Assembly: GCF_034043515.1 (NCBI RefSeq)
Contig: NZ_CP138214.1
Coordinates: forward strand, 3,224,001-3,288,000
DNA from: Pseudomonas sp. MUP55
GTDB taxonomy: Bacteria > Pseudomonadota > Gammaproteobacteria > Pseudomonadales > Pseudomonadaceae
Direction of reading: 5' to 3'
DNA: 64,000 nucleotides
The notes under the pieces are model-generated. The model saw nothing but the letters and a program-made list of their open reading frames with translations. It had not been told where the DNA came from and ran no database searches. The position numbers and the translations under genes were made by a program. This document shows, piece by piece, positions 18,748-32,099 of this stretch. Numbering within the stretch: position 1 is the stretch's first letter; each line of letters begins with the position of its first letter.

Positions 18748-19419
18748 TCAGCCCAAGCGTGCGTCTACAAACCGCTGCACCTTGCGCGTCAGTTGATCCA
18801 GGTGCCGGTCGCGCTGCTTTTCCGCGTCCACCATCGCCCGCTTACCGTGCTTTTGCAGCAGGTAGGTATGAATCTGCCGCACTTCCAGCGAGCTGTAGAT
18901 AGCCGCCACGTCCAGCACACCCATCAAGCCATCGGTGCCGTAGTCCCGCGTATTCATCAGCACCTGGGTACCACGCGCGCCACGGACCTTGAAGCCCATG
19001 GCTTCGAACGCCGGAACCTTCTCCACCGCGCACGCCAGCTCTGCATGGGGATAGCGCGCAAGCACGTCGCCCAACATCGCCCGGGCCACACCCTGGCGCC
19101 TGAAACCGGCGTGCACGGCCATGAATGCGACGCCACAGGCGTGGGGGTCATCCTTCACCGGCAGATACAGGCAGAAGCCAACCACTGTCTCGTCCTGCAT
19201 CGCCACCACCAGTTCAACGGCGATGCCCTTCGATCCGTCCAGTGCCTCCAGGTACAGGTGCACCTCATAACCGATGGCGTACTGATAAATGTTGTAGAGC
19301 AGGTTGCTGGACGCCAACGCCACGCTGCTGATGTCGGTGAGGTTGTCGACCACCAGCTGCAGGATCTGGCTGTTGACCGGCTCGGGGCACGGCGTGGTGT
19401 AGCGGGTAAGGCTGTACAT
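18748..19419 (-). CDS. GNAT-family N-acetyltransferase
   Basis: A 223-residue protein with a GNAT core: the acetyl-CoA loop is visible as HAGFRRQGVARAMLGDVLAR (R-x-x-G-V-A pattern), preceded by a beta-strand ACGVAFMAVH. ATG 19419 is chosen rather than 19425 because AGGA lies 6 bases upstream of the former and directly abuts the latter. The C-terminal 70 residues are an added helical segment rich in Lys/Arg. The acceptor substrate is unknown. Confidence 0.82.
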   Translation of the reverse strand: MYSLTRYTTPCPEPVNSQILQLVVDNLTDISSVALASSNLLYNIYQYAIGYEVHLYLEALDGSKGIAVELVVAMQDETVVGFCLYLPVKDDPHACGVAFMAVHAGFRRQGVARAMLGDVLARYPHAELACAVEKVPAFEAMGFKVRGARGTQVLMNTRDYGTDGLMGVLDVAAIYSSLEVRQIHTYLLQKHGKRAMVDAEKQRDRHLDQLTRKVQRFVDARLG

Positions 19420-19594
19420 GCACATTCCTGGTTTTCTACGTCAAGGCAGCGGCGATTGTACCTGTTGCGCGCCGTGTAACCGGGTTCTCACCCGCAGACA
19501 CTCAACAATTGCGCAAAAAAAGTTCGGACCAACGGGTGCATGCATGCACCTGGATCGCGCATCATGGGCACTTTCAAGCTCAAGGGTAACGTCC

Positions 19595-20446
19595 ATGCGC
19601 GTTCTGTCATTGATGATGGGTCTTACGACGCTGGCCGCCAGTACGGTGTTCTGCGCCAGCGCGATGGCGAATGAAGAAAGTCAGTTGGTACAACAGATCA
19701 ACCAATACCGCAGCCAGGTGCAGCGCTGCGGCGACCAGGGTTCCCAGGAGCTGCCACCGCTGAGCAGTGATGCACGGCTGGTGCTGCCGGCCTCCAATGC
19801 CGGCGATTTGCAGCAGTCCCTGGCGCGGGCCGCGTACCCCATGGTCAACGTGCAGGCTATCAGCCTGTCCGGGCCCAAGGATGCCGAGGCCGCCATGAAA
19901 GCGGTGCGTGAAAGTTTCTGTCGCGTGGTACTCGACCCGCAGTTCGTCGATATCGGCGTCAGCAACAGCGGCCAGGACTGGCGCATCGTGCTCGCCCGCC
20001 CGCTGCTGACCAGCGGCCTGGGCGACTGGCAGACCGAAGGCCGCAAACTGCTCGACCTGATCAACGCCGCCCGCGCCCAGCCGCGCCAGTGCGGCACCGA
20101 AGCGTTCACGGCGACCACGCCGCTGTCGTGGAACGACGACCTGGCCGGCGCCGCCAACAGCCACACCCGCAACATGGCCAACGGCAACTTTTTCGACCAC
20201 CTGGACCACGACGGGCGCACCCCCGGTGACCGCGCCGAGCTGGCCGGCTACATCGCCAAGAACATCGGCGAGAACATCGCCGCCGGCCTCGATACCCCAC
20301 GCAAGGTACTCGACGGTTGGCTCGCCAGCCCCGGCCACTGCGCCAACCTGATGAACCCGCAATTTCGCGAGTTGGGCGCGGCCTACGCGATGGACCCCAA
20401 AAGCGATGCGGGCATTTACTGGACGGGGCTGTTCGGCACCCAATAG
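19595..20446 (+). CDS. Secreted CAP-domain (SCP/PR1-like) protein
   Basis: A 283-residue exported protein. The start at 19595 gives a signal peptide (hydrophobic core to CASAMA-N near residue 25) and has AAGGG upstream. Residues about 150-283 form a CAP domain: LLDLINAARAQPRQCG, NSHTRNMANGNFFDHLDHDG with the conserved His and Asp, KNIGENIAAG with the CAP Glu, and GWLASPGHCANLMNP with the second His. An N-terminal extra region of about 120 residues holds paired Cys. Bacterial CAP proteins are mostly uncharacterised; a periplasmic or extracellular role is expected. Confidence 0.85.
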   Translation: MRVLSLMMGLTTLAASTVFCASAMANEESQLVQQINQYRSQVQRCGDQGSQELPPLSSDARLVLPASNAGDLQQSLARAAYPMVNVQAISLSGPKDAEAAMKAVRESFCRVVLDPQFVDIGVSNSGQDWRIVLARPLLTSGLGDWQTEGRKLLDLINAARAQPRQCGTEAFTATTPLSWNDDLAGAANSHTRNMANGNFFDHLDHDGRTPGDRAELAGYIAKNIGENIAAGLDTPRKVLDGWLASPGHCANLMNPQFRELGAAYAMDPKSDAGIYWTGLFGTQ

Positions 20447-20616
20447 GTTGGGCGCCGGCCCAGGCCGGCGGCCACCCGCGCCGCCAAATGGACGGTGAAA
20501 TCAAAGTGCTATCTAGGAGATAATCGCGCTGAACCGATCCAGGTCATTCCGGTCTTTTGTTTGTCAGTCTGACCTCTTCAAGGCTTAACAAGCGTAGCGA
20601 ACAAGGTGTGAACCCA

Positions 20617-22821
20617 ATGATGAACTGGCTGCAAGGCAGCAGCGAAATGGCTGAGCGGGTTCGTCGGCATGATTGGTCCAATACGCCCCTGGGGCCGCTG
20701 GAACACTGGCCCGACGTGCTCAAGACAACCGTTGCGCTGTGCTTCGCCTCCAGCTTTCCCCAGGCCATAGTCTGGGGGCCGCAGCTGATTACTCTCTACA
20801 ACGATGCATTCGTGCCGATCCTGGGCAACAAGCCCGACGCCCTCGGCCGCCCGTTCAACGAGGTATGGCATGAGGTCTGGGATGACATCCGTCCTATCGC
20901 CGACACCGCGTTCGCCGGGCATGCCACCTATATCGAAAATTTTCCGCTGTTGATCCAGCGTAACGAGGCACCTGAACAGGCGTATTTCACCTTTTGCTAC
21001 AGCCCGATCCGCGATGCACAAGGCAGGGTGGTCGGGTTGCTCGATACGGTGACCGAAACCACCGCCACCGTGTTCCTCGCCCGGCGCCTGGAAGTATTGG
21101 ACGCCATCGGCAGCAGCGTCGCCACCGCCACCGATGCCGAAGACATCATGACTTCGACCACCCGCCTGGTGGCAGAACACCTGCAGGTGTCGATTTGCGC
21201 CTACGCCGACATGGAAGACGATCAGGACGGTTTTACCATTCGCGGTGACTGGTCGGCGCAAGGTTCGCCAAGCATCATCGGCCATTACAGCCTGGCCGCG
21301 TTCGGTGAGCGCGCCGTGACCTGCCTGCGCGCCGGCGAGCCGCTGGTAGTGTGCAACAACCTGCTCGAACTGCCGCCCCATGAAGCAGCCACCTTCCAGG
21401 CACTCGGTGTCACCGCGACCATTTGCATGCCGCTGATCAAAGACGGACGCCTCACCGCCTTGATGGCCGTGCACGACAGACAGCCCCGCTACTGGTCCTC
21501 CTATGACCTGGCACTGTTGGGCGAAGTCACCGAACGCTGCTGGGCGCATATCGAACGCGTACGCGCCGATGCCGCGGTGCGTGAAGGGCTGGCGGCCTAC
21601 ACCGAGCTCAATGCAACCCTGGAACAGCGCGTGGAAGAACGCACCCGTGCCCTCGCCCAGGCTGAAGCCGCGCTGCGTCAGTCGCAAAAGCTCGAGGCCA
21701 TCGGCCAACTCACCGGCGGCGTCGCCCACGATTTCAATAACCTGCTGACAATCATCCGCTCATCCGTGGACTTCCTGCGCCAACCGGGGCTGTCGGAAGA
21801 GCGCCGGCAACGCTACATGGGCGCGGTGTCCGATACCGTCGAGCGGGCCAGCAAGCTCACCAGCCAATTGCTCGCCTTTGCCCGTCGCCAGCCGTTGAAT
21901 CCGCAGGTCTTCGATGTCAGCCAACGGGTGCAGAACATCGCCGACATGCTCGAAAGCGTCACCGGCGCACGCATTCACGTGCAGGTGCAATTGCCTGACC
22001 AGCCCTGCTATGCGCGCATCGACCCCAGCCAGTTCGAAACCGCCCTGATCAACATCGCCCTCAATGCGCGCGATGCGATGGATGGCCAGGGCACCCTGAG
22101 CATCAAGGTAGCCGCGCAGCAGCCTCTGCCGCGCATCCGCGGGGATGCCGAGTCGCACCTGCCCTACATCAGCATTGCCCTGGCCGACACCGGCATCGGG
22201 ATCCCCGGCGACACCTTCGAACGTATTTTCGAGCCTTTCTTCACCACCAAGGCCGTCGGCAAGGGCACCGGGCTGGGCTTGTCCCAGGTATTTGGCTTTG
22301 CCAAGCAATCGGGCGGCAATATCGATGTGGCCAGTACCCTCGGGCAAGGCACGGTGTTCACCCTGTACCTGCCGCAAGTCGAAGGCGAAGCCGCGCCGCA
22401 GCAGGAAGAACACGAGGATCTTCCAGCACCGCTGGATGTTGCCCAATTGCATGTCCTGATCGTGGAGGACAACCTGGAGGTGGGACGCTTCGCCAGCCAG
22501 ATCCTCAAGGACCTGGGTTACCAGACCACCTGGGCCACCAATGCCGAGCAAGCCCTTACGCTGGCCGGCAAAGACGCCGAGGCCTTCGACGCGATTTTCT
22601 CGGATGTGGTAATGCCAGGCATGACCGGCGTCGCCATGGCCAAGCTGCTGCGCCAGCGCCGTGCGGACCTGCCGGTGGTACTCGTGTCGGGTTACAGCGA
22701 AGAATTGGCGGACAGCGGCTATGAAGGCTTTGAGTTCCTCGCCAAGCCCTACTCCGCCGAACAGGTCGCCCGCGCATTGGCCAAGGCCATGACCAAAGAT
22801 CAGCCCGCCACGGCCACCTGA
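20617..22821 (+). CDS. Soluble PAS-GAF hybrid histidine kinase with receiver domain
   Basis: A 734-residue sensor kinase without obvious membrane segments. Order: PAS-like domain (about 30-150), GAF domain (about 165-320), coiled coil, HisKA with phospho-acceptor His371 in GQLTGGVAHDFNN, HATPase_c with DTGIGIPGDTFERIFEPFF and GKGTGLGLS, and a C-terminal receiver with phospho-acceptor Asp663 in FSDVVMPGMTG. ATG 20617 follows AAGG; an upstream open frame is less likely. The input signal is cytoplasmic and unknown, and the PAS domain lacks an obvious LOV cysteine motif. The 3' end overlaps the convergent diguanylate cyclase gene by 22 bases. Confidence 0.9.
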   Translation: MMNWLQGSSEMAERVRRHDWSNTPLGPLEHWPDVLKTTVALCFASSFPQAIVWGPQLITLYNDAFVPILGNKPDALGRPFNEVWHEVWDDIRPIADTAFAGHATYIENFPLLIQRNEAPEQAYFTFCYSPIRDAQGRVVGLLDTVTETTATVFLARRLEVLDAIGSSVATATDAEDIMTSTTRLVAEHLQVSICAYADMEDDQDGFTIRGDWSAQGSPSIIGHYSLAAFGERAVTCLRAGEPLVVCNNLLELPPHEAATFQALGVTATICMPLIKDGRLTALMAVHDRQPRYWSSYDLALLGEVTERCWAHIERVRADAAVREGLAAYTELNATLEQRVEERTRALAQAEAALRQSQKLEAIGQLTGGVAHDFNNLLTIIRSSVDFLRQPGLSEERRQRYMGAVSDTVERASKLTSQLLAFARRQPLNPQVFDVSQRVQNIADMLESVTGARIHVQVQLPDQPCYARIDPSQFETALINIALNARDAMDGQGTLSIKVAAQQPLPRIRGDAESHLPYISIALADTGIGIPGDTFERIFEPFFTTKAVGKGTGLGLSQVFGFAKQSGGNIDVASTLGQGTVFTLYLPQVEGEAAPQQEEHEDLPAPLDVAQLHVLIVEDNLEVGRFASQILKDLGYQTTWATNAEQALTLAGKDAEAFDAIFSDVVMPGMTGVAMAKLLRQRRADLPVVLVSGYSEELADSGYEGFEFLAKPYSAEQVARALAKAMTKDQPATAT

Positions 22822-23957
22822 TTGCGGCCACGCGCCTTGGCCTGATACAGCGCCTGGTCGGCGCTGTCCATCAACACGTAAAGGTCCAGCGCCTGGGCAT
22901 GGGTCGAGGCCAGACCCAGGCTGGCGCTCAGCCCCTGCACCGGGCCGGCCTTCAGTTCGCCGATGGCCTGGACCAGTTGCGCTGCGAGGCGGCGCGCAGT
23001 CTCCAGCGACGTGTTGGGCAGCAGGATCGCAAACTCTTCGCCGCCAAGACGACCGTACACATCCACCTGACGGAACCCGGCGCTGATCACGCCGCCGATC
23101 TGGCGCAACACCTGATCGCCGACCTGGTGGCCGTAGGTGTCATTGATGCTTTTGAAGTGATCCATGTCCAGCATCAGCGCGCACAACGGCTGCTGTTCGC
23201 GGCGGCACTGGGCGTGCAGCAGCTGGGCGCGTTCGAAAAACGCACGACGGTTCATCAACCCGGTCAATTCATCGGTCTGCGCGGCATGGGTTGAAATGGC
23301 GTGAGCGCGCTCCATTTGCCGCGTCAGGCGAAAGGCTTTTTCCAAAGCGTCGGAGAGTTTGCGCGTGGCACCCACCACAAAGGACGAGAACACCAATACC
23401 GCCAGCGCCACGCCCACCTGCATCGGTGACGGCTGGAACAGCAGCCACAGGGTACAGGGCAACAGCACCAGGTACATGGACACCAGCGACATGTAGCGAT
23501 AGGCCGAATAGCACGACACCGCACTCACCGACATGCCCACGGCAAACAGCATGACCAGCACCTGGGACACCCGGTCATCGACCGGCATCACCGCCAGCGC
23601 GCCGCCTCCCCAGATGCCCGCCGACAGCATCAGTGTCAGCCAATAACGACGCTCCCAGCGTGCAGGCGTGCGCTCGCTGTCCGGGCAGCGGAACCATTCG
23701 ACGAACAGCTGCAGGCGCACCAGCGACGAGCCCGCCAGCAGCACCAGCCATATCAGGATGGTCGAGTGATCGAAGCGGTCCCAGCACAGCCAGCAGAGCA
23801 TGACCGCGCCCAGGTAGCTGCCAAGGATGGCCGGAAACGATTGGCGAAACAGCTGGTGCAAACGGTCTGTTCGCACCTGCTCCTCGATAACGCGGTCCGG
23901 GTCTTGCCCAAGGCTGTTCATGCGCGTCGCCTGCTTGGCTGCCGACAAAGGCGCCAT
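22800..23957 (-). CDS. Membrane-bound diguanylate cyclase (GGDEF)
   Basis: A 385-residue protein with five or six hydrophobic helices in the first 200 residues and a C-terminal GGDEF domain: DELTGLMNRRAFFERA, DMDHFKSINDTYGHQVGD and an active-site GGEEF in GRLGGEEFAILLP. An RxxD inhibitory I-site (RQVD) lies five residues upstream, so product inhibition is expected. It makes cyclic di-GMP from GTP at the membrane. An alternative start at 23921 (MNSLGQDPD) is possible. It lies downstream of glgB on the same strand, separated by about 50 bases. Confidence 0.92.
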   Translation of the reverse strand: MAPLSAAKQATRMNSLGQDPDRVIEEQVRTDRLHQLFRQSFPAILGSYLGAVMLCWLCWDRFDHSTILIWLVLLAGSSLVRLQLFVEWFRCPDSERTPARWERRYWLTLMLSAGIWGGGALAVMPVDDRVSQVLVMLFAVGMSVSAVSCYSAYRYMSLVSMYLVLLPCTLWLLFQPSPMQVGVALAVLVFSSFVVGATRKLSDALEKAFRLTRQMERAHAISTHAAQTDELTGLMNRRAFFERAQLLHAQCRREQQPLCALMLDMDHFKSINDTYGHQVGDQVLRQIGGVISAGFRQVDVYGRLGGEEFAILLPNTSLETARRLAAQLVQAIGELKAGPVQGLSASLGLASTHAQALDLYVLMDSADQALYQAKARGRNQVAVAG

Positions 23958-24009
23958 TGTGGCACCCTGCCAGCAGCGCGGACAACCGCCGCCGGCGCGC
24001 TACCGCGTT

Positions 24010-26243
24010 TTAACCCGCCTCAGGCCGCAGAATCAGCACCCCCAACGGCGGCAGGTTCAACGACAGGGATACCGGCTGCCCATGGCGCGGTTCATCCAGG
24101 GTCTGCACCGCGCCGCCATTACCGTAGTTGGACCCGGCATACATGTCGGCGTCACTGTTGATCACCTCGCTCCAGCGCCCGGCAAACGGTACGCCGACGG
24201 CGTACGCCTCACGCGGCACCGGGGTGAAGTTGGCGACCACCAGCACCGGCTTGCCGTCCTTGCTCCAGCGCAGCCAGGCATAGACGCTGTTGATCGCGTC
24301 GTCGCCAATCAGCCACTGGAAGCCCTGAGGCGCATCATCCTGCTCATGCAGCGCCGGTTCCTCGCGGTACAGGCGGTTCAAGTCGCCCACCAGCTTCTGC
24401 ACCCCACGGTGCTCGGGGTATTGCAGCAGGTACCAGTCCAGTTGCTGGTCGTGGTTCCACTCCCGCCATTGGCCGAATTCGCAGCCCATGAACAGCAGCT
24501 TCTTGCCCGGGTGCATCCACATGAAGCTCAGGTAGGCACGCAGGTTGGCGAATTTCTGCCAGCGGTCGCCGGGCATCTTGTCGATCAGCGAGTGCTTGCC
24601 GTGCACCACTTCATCATGGGAAATCGGCAGGATAAACCGCTCGGACCAGGCGTACACCAGGCCAAAACTCAGCTCGTTGTGGTGATGGGCGCGGTACACC
24701 GGGTCTTGCTGGATGTAATGCAGCGAGTCATGCATCCAGCCCATGTTCCACTTGTAGTTAAAGCCCAGGCCACCTTGCTGGGTGCTTTGGCTGACGCCCG
24801 GCCACGCCGTGGATTCCTCGGCGATCACCAGGGCACCCGGCGCCTCCAGGGCTACCACGTCGTTCAAGTGGCGCAGAAACTCGATGGCTTCCAGGTTCTC
24901 GCGGCCACCGTGACGGTTGGGCACCCACTCGCCGGCTTTGCGCGAGTAGTCGCGGTACAGCATCGACGCCACCGCATCCACGCGCAGGCCGTCGACGTGA
25001 AAGTGCTTGAGCCAGTGCAACGCCGAGGCGAGCATGAAACCGTGCACTTCGGTGCGGCCCAGGTTGTAGATCAGCGTGTCCCAATCCTGGTGGAAACCTT
25101 CCAGCGGGTTGGCGTATTCGTACAACGCGGTACCGTCGAATTGCGCCAGGCCGTGGGTGTCGGTCGGGAAATGCGCCGGTACCCAGTCGAGGATCACGCC
25201 AATATCGGCCTGATGGCAGGCGTTGACGAAATACGCGAAATCTTCCGGCGAGCCAAAACGTGCACTCGGCGCGAACTGCGACAAGGCTTGATAGCCCCAG
25301 GAACCGCCGAAGGGGTGCTCCATGATCGGCATCAGCTCGATGTGCGTGAAGCCCAGTTGCTGCACGTAGGGAATCAGGCGCTCGGCCAGTTCGCGCCAAC
25401 CGTACTGGCGCGCCACTTCGCCGGCCTCGTCGAGTTCGCATTGCCAGGAACCGACGTGCAACTCATAGATCGACAGCGGCGCGGTGGATTTCTGCTTGTC
25501 ACCGCGCGCCTGCATCCACTCATGGTCCTGCCAGTCCACCTGCAACGGCGCGGCAACCTTCGAAGCGGTGTCCGGCGGCAGTTGGGTGGCCAGGGCGACC
25601 GGGTCGGCCTTGAGCGGCAGGATCCCATGGGCGCCGAGAATTTCGTACTTGTAGGCCGCGCCCGGTTGCAGGCGCGGAATAAAGATCTCCCACACGCCCG
25701 ACGGATGACGCAAGCGCATCGGATGCCGGCGACCGTCCCAGACGTTGAAGTCGCCCACCACCGACACCCGTCGGGCATTCGGTGCCCAGACGGCAAAGCG
25801 CACGCCCTGCACACCGTCCACCGTGGTCACCTGAGCGCCCAGGCAATTGCCCAGGTCGCGGTGGTTGCCTTCGGCAAACAGGTACAGGTCCATTTCCCCC
25901 AGCAGCAATTGGCTGAAGCTGTAAGGGTCTTCGGTGATCTGCTCACCGCCGGCCCACTGGATCTTCAACAGGTAATTCTGGCGCGTGCCGAAGTGCCCCA
26001 CGAACAGCCCCGGCACCTGGGTGGCGTCGAGGCTGCCGATCGGCTCGCCACTGTCACGTGCCAGCACCTGGACGCTCAGCGCTTCGGGCAGGAACGCGCG
26101 GATAAATTGCCCGCCCTGCTCGTCGTCGTGCGGCCCAAGGACCGAGAATGGATCGTGGTGCTCGGCGCGCACCAGCGCGTCGACGTCCTTGGACGCCGGC
26201 ATTGCAGTCAACTTGGGCTGCAGCGGTTCTCTATGCGTAAAAC

Positions 26244-26247
<4 letters not shown>
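24010..26247 (-). CDS. glgB: 1,4-alpha-glucan branching enzyme
   Basis: A 745-residue GH13 enzyme that makes alpha-1,6 branches in glucan. An N-terminal branching-enzyme domain and CBM48 ([27 protein letters not shown]) precede the catalytic barrel, with nucleophile Asp in [19 protein letters not shown], acid/base Glu in [13 protein letters not shown] and the third acid in [11 protein letters not shown]. Length matches long-form GlgB. Its start overlaps the treS-pep2 stop by four bases (ATGA), showing translational coupling in the GlgE-pathway locus. Confidence 0.97.
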
Positions 26248-29591
<3,344 letters not shown>

Positions 29592-29623
29592 TGGAAACTC
29601 CTGGAATGCTGAAATGTGATCAG

Positions 29624-29712
29624 TGTGGGAGGGGGCTTGCCCCCGATGCGGTAGATCAGTCACCTCATTTATCAACTGAAACACCGCTATCGGGGGCAAG
29701 CCCCCTCCCACA
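29624..29712. repeat. REP doublet between glgE and treS
   Basis: TGTGGGAGGGGGCTTGCCCC and its inverted copy enclose a short spacer and can form a long hairpin. It occupies nearly the whole gap between two genes of the same strand and pathway, so it lies inside the likely transcript. Confidence 0.92.
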
Positions 29713-29729
29713 TTTGATCTCCACTGGGT

Positions 29730-31718
29730 TCAGGAAGCGGTAATCCGCCAGATCCCAAACGGCATCTGCGGCTCCAGGCGTGTCCATTGGGTCTTGCCAT
29801 ACCAGGTCCAGCGATGGCCATTCATCAAGTCTTCGCCCTGGGTCTGGGCGTCGTCCGGCAAGCCCATCTCCCATAGCGGCAATTCGAAGTGCGCTTCCTG
29901 GGCGTTGTGCGGGTCGAGGTTGATGGCCACCAGCACGAAATTGCTGCCGTCCTCGCTGCGCTTGCCGAAGTACAGGATGTTGTCGTTCCAGGCGTTGTAG
30001 AGCTTGAGTCCCAGATGCGTCTGCAACGCCGGGTTCTGCCGGCGGATGCGGTTGAGCTGGGCGATCTCGGCAATGATGTTGCCGGGCGCGGTGAAATCGC
30101 GGGGGCGAATCTCGTATTTCTCCGAGTCCAGGTATTCCTCTTTGCCCGGCACTGGCGCCGACTCGCACAGCTCGAAGCCCGAGTACATGCCCCACAAGCC
30201 CGAGCCCATGGTGGCCAACGCGGCGCGAATCAGAAAACCCGCACGACCGGATTCATGCAAGAAGGCTGGGTTGATGTCCGGCGTATTGACGAAGAAATTC
30301 GGGCGGTAGCATTCGCGCCACGGCGACTGGTTCAACTGGGTGAAATACTCACTCAGCTCGGCCTTGGTGTTACGCCAGGTGAAATAGGTGTAGCTCTGGG
30401 AATAACCGACTTTACCCAAGCGCGCCATCATGGCCGGGGTGGTAAAGGCTTCGGCCAGGAAGATCACCTCCGGGTACTGGGCACGCACGTCGCTGATCAA
30501 CCACTGCCAGAACGGCAGCGGCTTGGTGTGGGGATTATCGACGCGAAAGGTCTTCACGCCCTCTTCCACCCAGCCCACGACGATGTCACGCAGTTCGACC
30601 CACAGACTTGGGATCGCATCCGCCGCATAAAAGTCGACGTTGACGATGTCCTGGTACTTCTTCGGCGGGTTCTCCGCGTATTTGATCGTGCCGTCCGGGC
30701 GCCAGTTGAACCAGCCCGGATGCTGCTTGAGCCACGGATGGTCCTGGGAGCACTGGATGGCAAAGTCCAGGGCGATTTCCAGGCCGTGGTCGGCGGCGGC
30801 CTTGACCAGGCGACGGAAATCCTCGCGGCTTCCCAGTTGCGGGTGGATCGCCTCGTGCCCGCCCTCCTCGCTGCCAATCGCGTAGGGGCTGCCGGGATCA
30901 TCGGGGCCTGCGGTCAGGGAGTTGTTCTTGCCCTTGCGGTGGCTGCGCCCGATCGGATGGATCGGCGGGAAGTACAGCACGTCAAAGCCCATGTCATGGA
31001 TCATCGAAAGGCGTGAGTGCACATCGTTGAACGTGCCATGGCGGGCCGGATCGTCGGTAATCGAGCGGGGAAACAGCTCGTACCAGCTGGCGAACTGGGC
31101 GCGCTCGCGTTCCACGTCAATCGGGTAGACGGTGCTGACGCTCAAATAGGCGCGGTGGTCCGCCTGGGTCATCAGGTGTGCACTGTCTTCGTGCAGAAAC
31201 TGCGCGACCTGCTCGGTTTCCAGCAAGCCGGAGAGTTCGTGGTGCAGCAGCATCAGGCGGTCGCGCAGTTCGTTGTCACTGCGCTCGGCGGCCTGCAGCA
31301 CCAGGCTGCGGCCTTCCTGCAGTTCCAGGCTGACGGGCACCCCGGCTTCGTGTTTTTTGCGCAATTCATAGCAGAAGCTGGCGAAGGTATCGATCCAGGC
31401 CTCGATGCAAAACTCATGGGGCCCCTGGGTGGTGACGGTAAACGCGCCTTCCCAGCCGTTATTGCCCACATCAGTCATGACCACGCTGTGCCAATGTTCC
31501 TGCCCAAGCGGGCGCCAGCGCACCAGCACCGCCAGCTTGTCGTGGCCATCGGCGAACACTTTACTGGTCACATTGACCCGCTGACCGACCACTGCCTTGA
31601 CGGCAAACTCACCGCCGTCGATCACAGGCATGGTGCTTTCAATCGCGATCCTGGGTAACAGCAGTGCTTGGGACAACGGCAACGAAGCGTGTTCTGGTAC
31701 CCGTGTTTCAGCAGTCAT
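29730..31718 (-). CDS. glgE: Alpha-1,4-glucan:maltose-1-phosphate maltosyltransferase
   Basis: A 662-residue GH13_3 enzyme that extends alpha-1,4-glucan with maltose 1-phosphate. The N-terminal domain carries VKAVVGQRVNVTSKVFADGHD; the catalytic barrel shows HPIGRSHRKGKNN, the nucleophile Asp in FRVDNPHTKPLPFW, acid/base Glu in FLAEAFTTPAMM and the transition-state Asp in VNTPDINPAFL. It is the first gene of the glgE, treS-pep2, glgB series on the minus strand. Together these turn trehalose into branched glucan. Confidence 0.96.
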   Translation of the reverse strand: MTAETRVPEHASLPLSQALLLPRIAIESTMPVIDGGEFAVKAVVGQRVNVTSKVFADGHDKLAVLVRWRPLGQEHWHSVVMTDVGNNGWEGAFTVTTQGPHEFCIEAWIDTFASFCYELRKKHEAGVPVSLELQEGRSLVLQAAERSDNELRDRLMLLHHELSGLLETEQVAQFLHEDSAHLMTQADHRAYLSVSTVYPIDVERERAQFASWYELFPRSITDDPARHGTFNDVHSRLSMIHDMGFDVLYFPPIHPIGRSHRKGKNNSLTAGPDDPGSPYAIGSEEGGHEAIHPQLGSREDFRRLVKAAADHGLEIALDFAIQCSQDHPWLKQHPGWFNWRPDGTIKYAENPPKKYQDIVNVDFYAADAIPSLWVELRDIVVGWVEEGVKTFRVDNPHTKPLPFWQWLISDVRAQYPEVIFLAEAFTTPAMMARLGKVGYSQSYTYFTWRNTKAELSEYFTQLNQSPWRECYRPNFFVNTPDINPAFLHESGRAGFLIRAALATMGSGLWGMYSGFELCESAPVPGKEEYLDSEKYEIRPRDFTAPGNIIAEIAQLNRIRRQNPALQTHLGLKLYNAWNDNILYFGKRSEDGSNFVLVAINLDPHNAQEAHFELPLWEMGLPDDAQTQGEDLMNGHRWTWYGKTQWTRLEPQMPFGIWRITAS

Positions 31719-31922
31719 CGAGCCTATTCCCCTTACGCCCAGTGGACGCTCTGTGCTTGATCCGAATTCGGTGATGGCAGCGCGCTTGAAGCGCAGATCC
31801 GTATTAGGTCCGAGCCCGGGCTGCGGTTAAAAGTTCAGGCGGATATGCCGCCACCGGGCGGGGAATCAATTGCCTGCGCCGGCTGTCCACCGTTGGAGCA
31901 AAGCACAAAGGAGGCCACACCG

Positions 31923-32099
31923 ATGACTATCCCTATCCCGGCGCAAACGCCGGACCCGAATATCGATAACCCGACCTTGCCCCCCAGCGAGCCTGAACCG
32001 GTCCCGGAGCAGGAACCGCCGGAAAACGAGCCGCCACCGGTACAGGAGCCGCCGACCACCATGCCGCCGGTGATCGTCAGTCCTTCTCGAAACGCTTGA
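31923..32099 (+). CDS. Small proline-rich protein (58 residues)
   Basis: ATG 31923 has a strong AGGAGG site 9-14 bases upstream. The product is 58 residues, about a third proline, with many Glu (PPSEPEPVPEQEPPENEPPP) and no signal peptide or membrane segment. I do not recognise a family. It is divergent from glgE, and its last 23 bases overlap the 3' end of the MgtC-like gene on the other strand. A structured fold is unlikely; a disordered linker-like peptide is possible, as is a chance frame, though the ribosome site argues against that. Confidence 0.55.
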   Translation: MTIPIPAQTPDPNIDNPTLPPSEPEPVPEQEPPENEPPPVQEPPTTMPPVIVSPSRNA

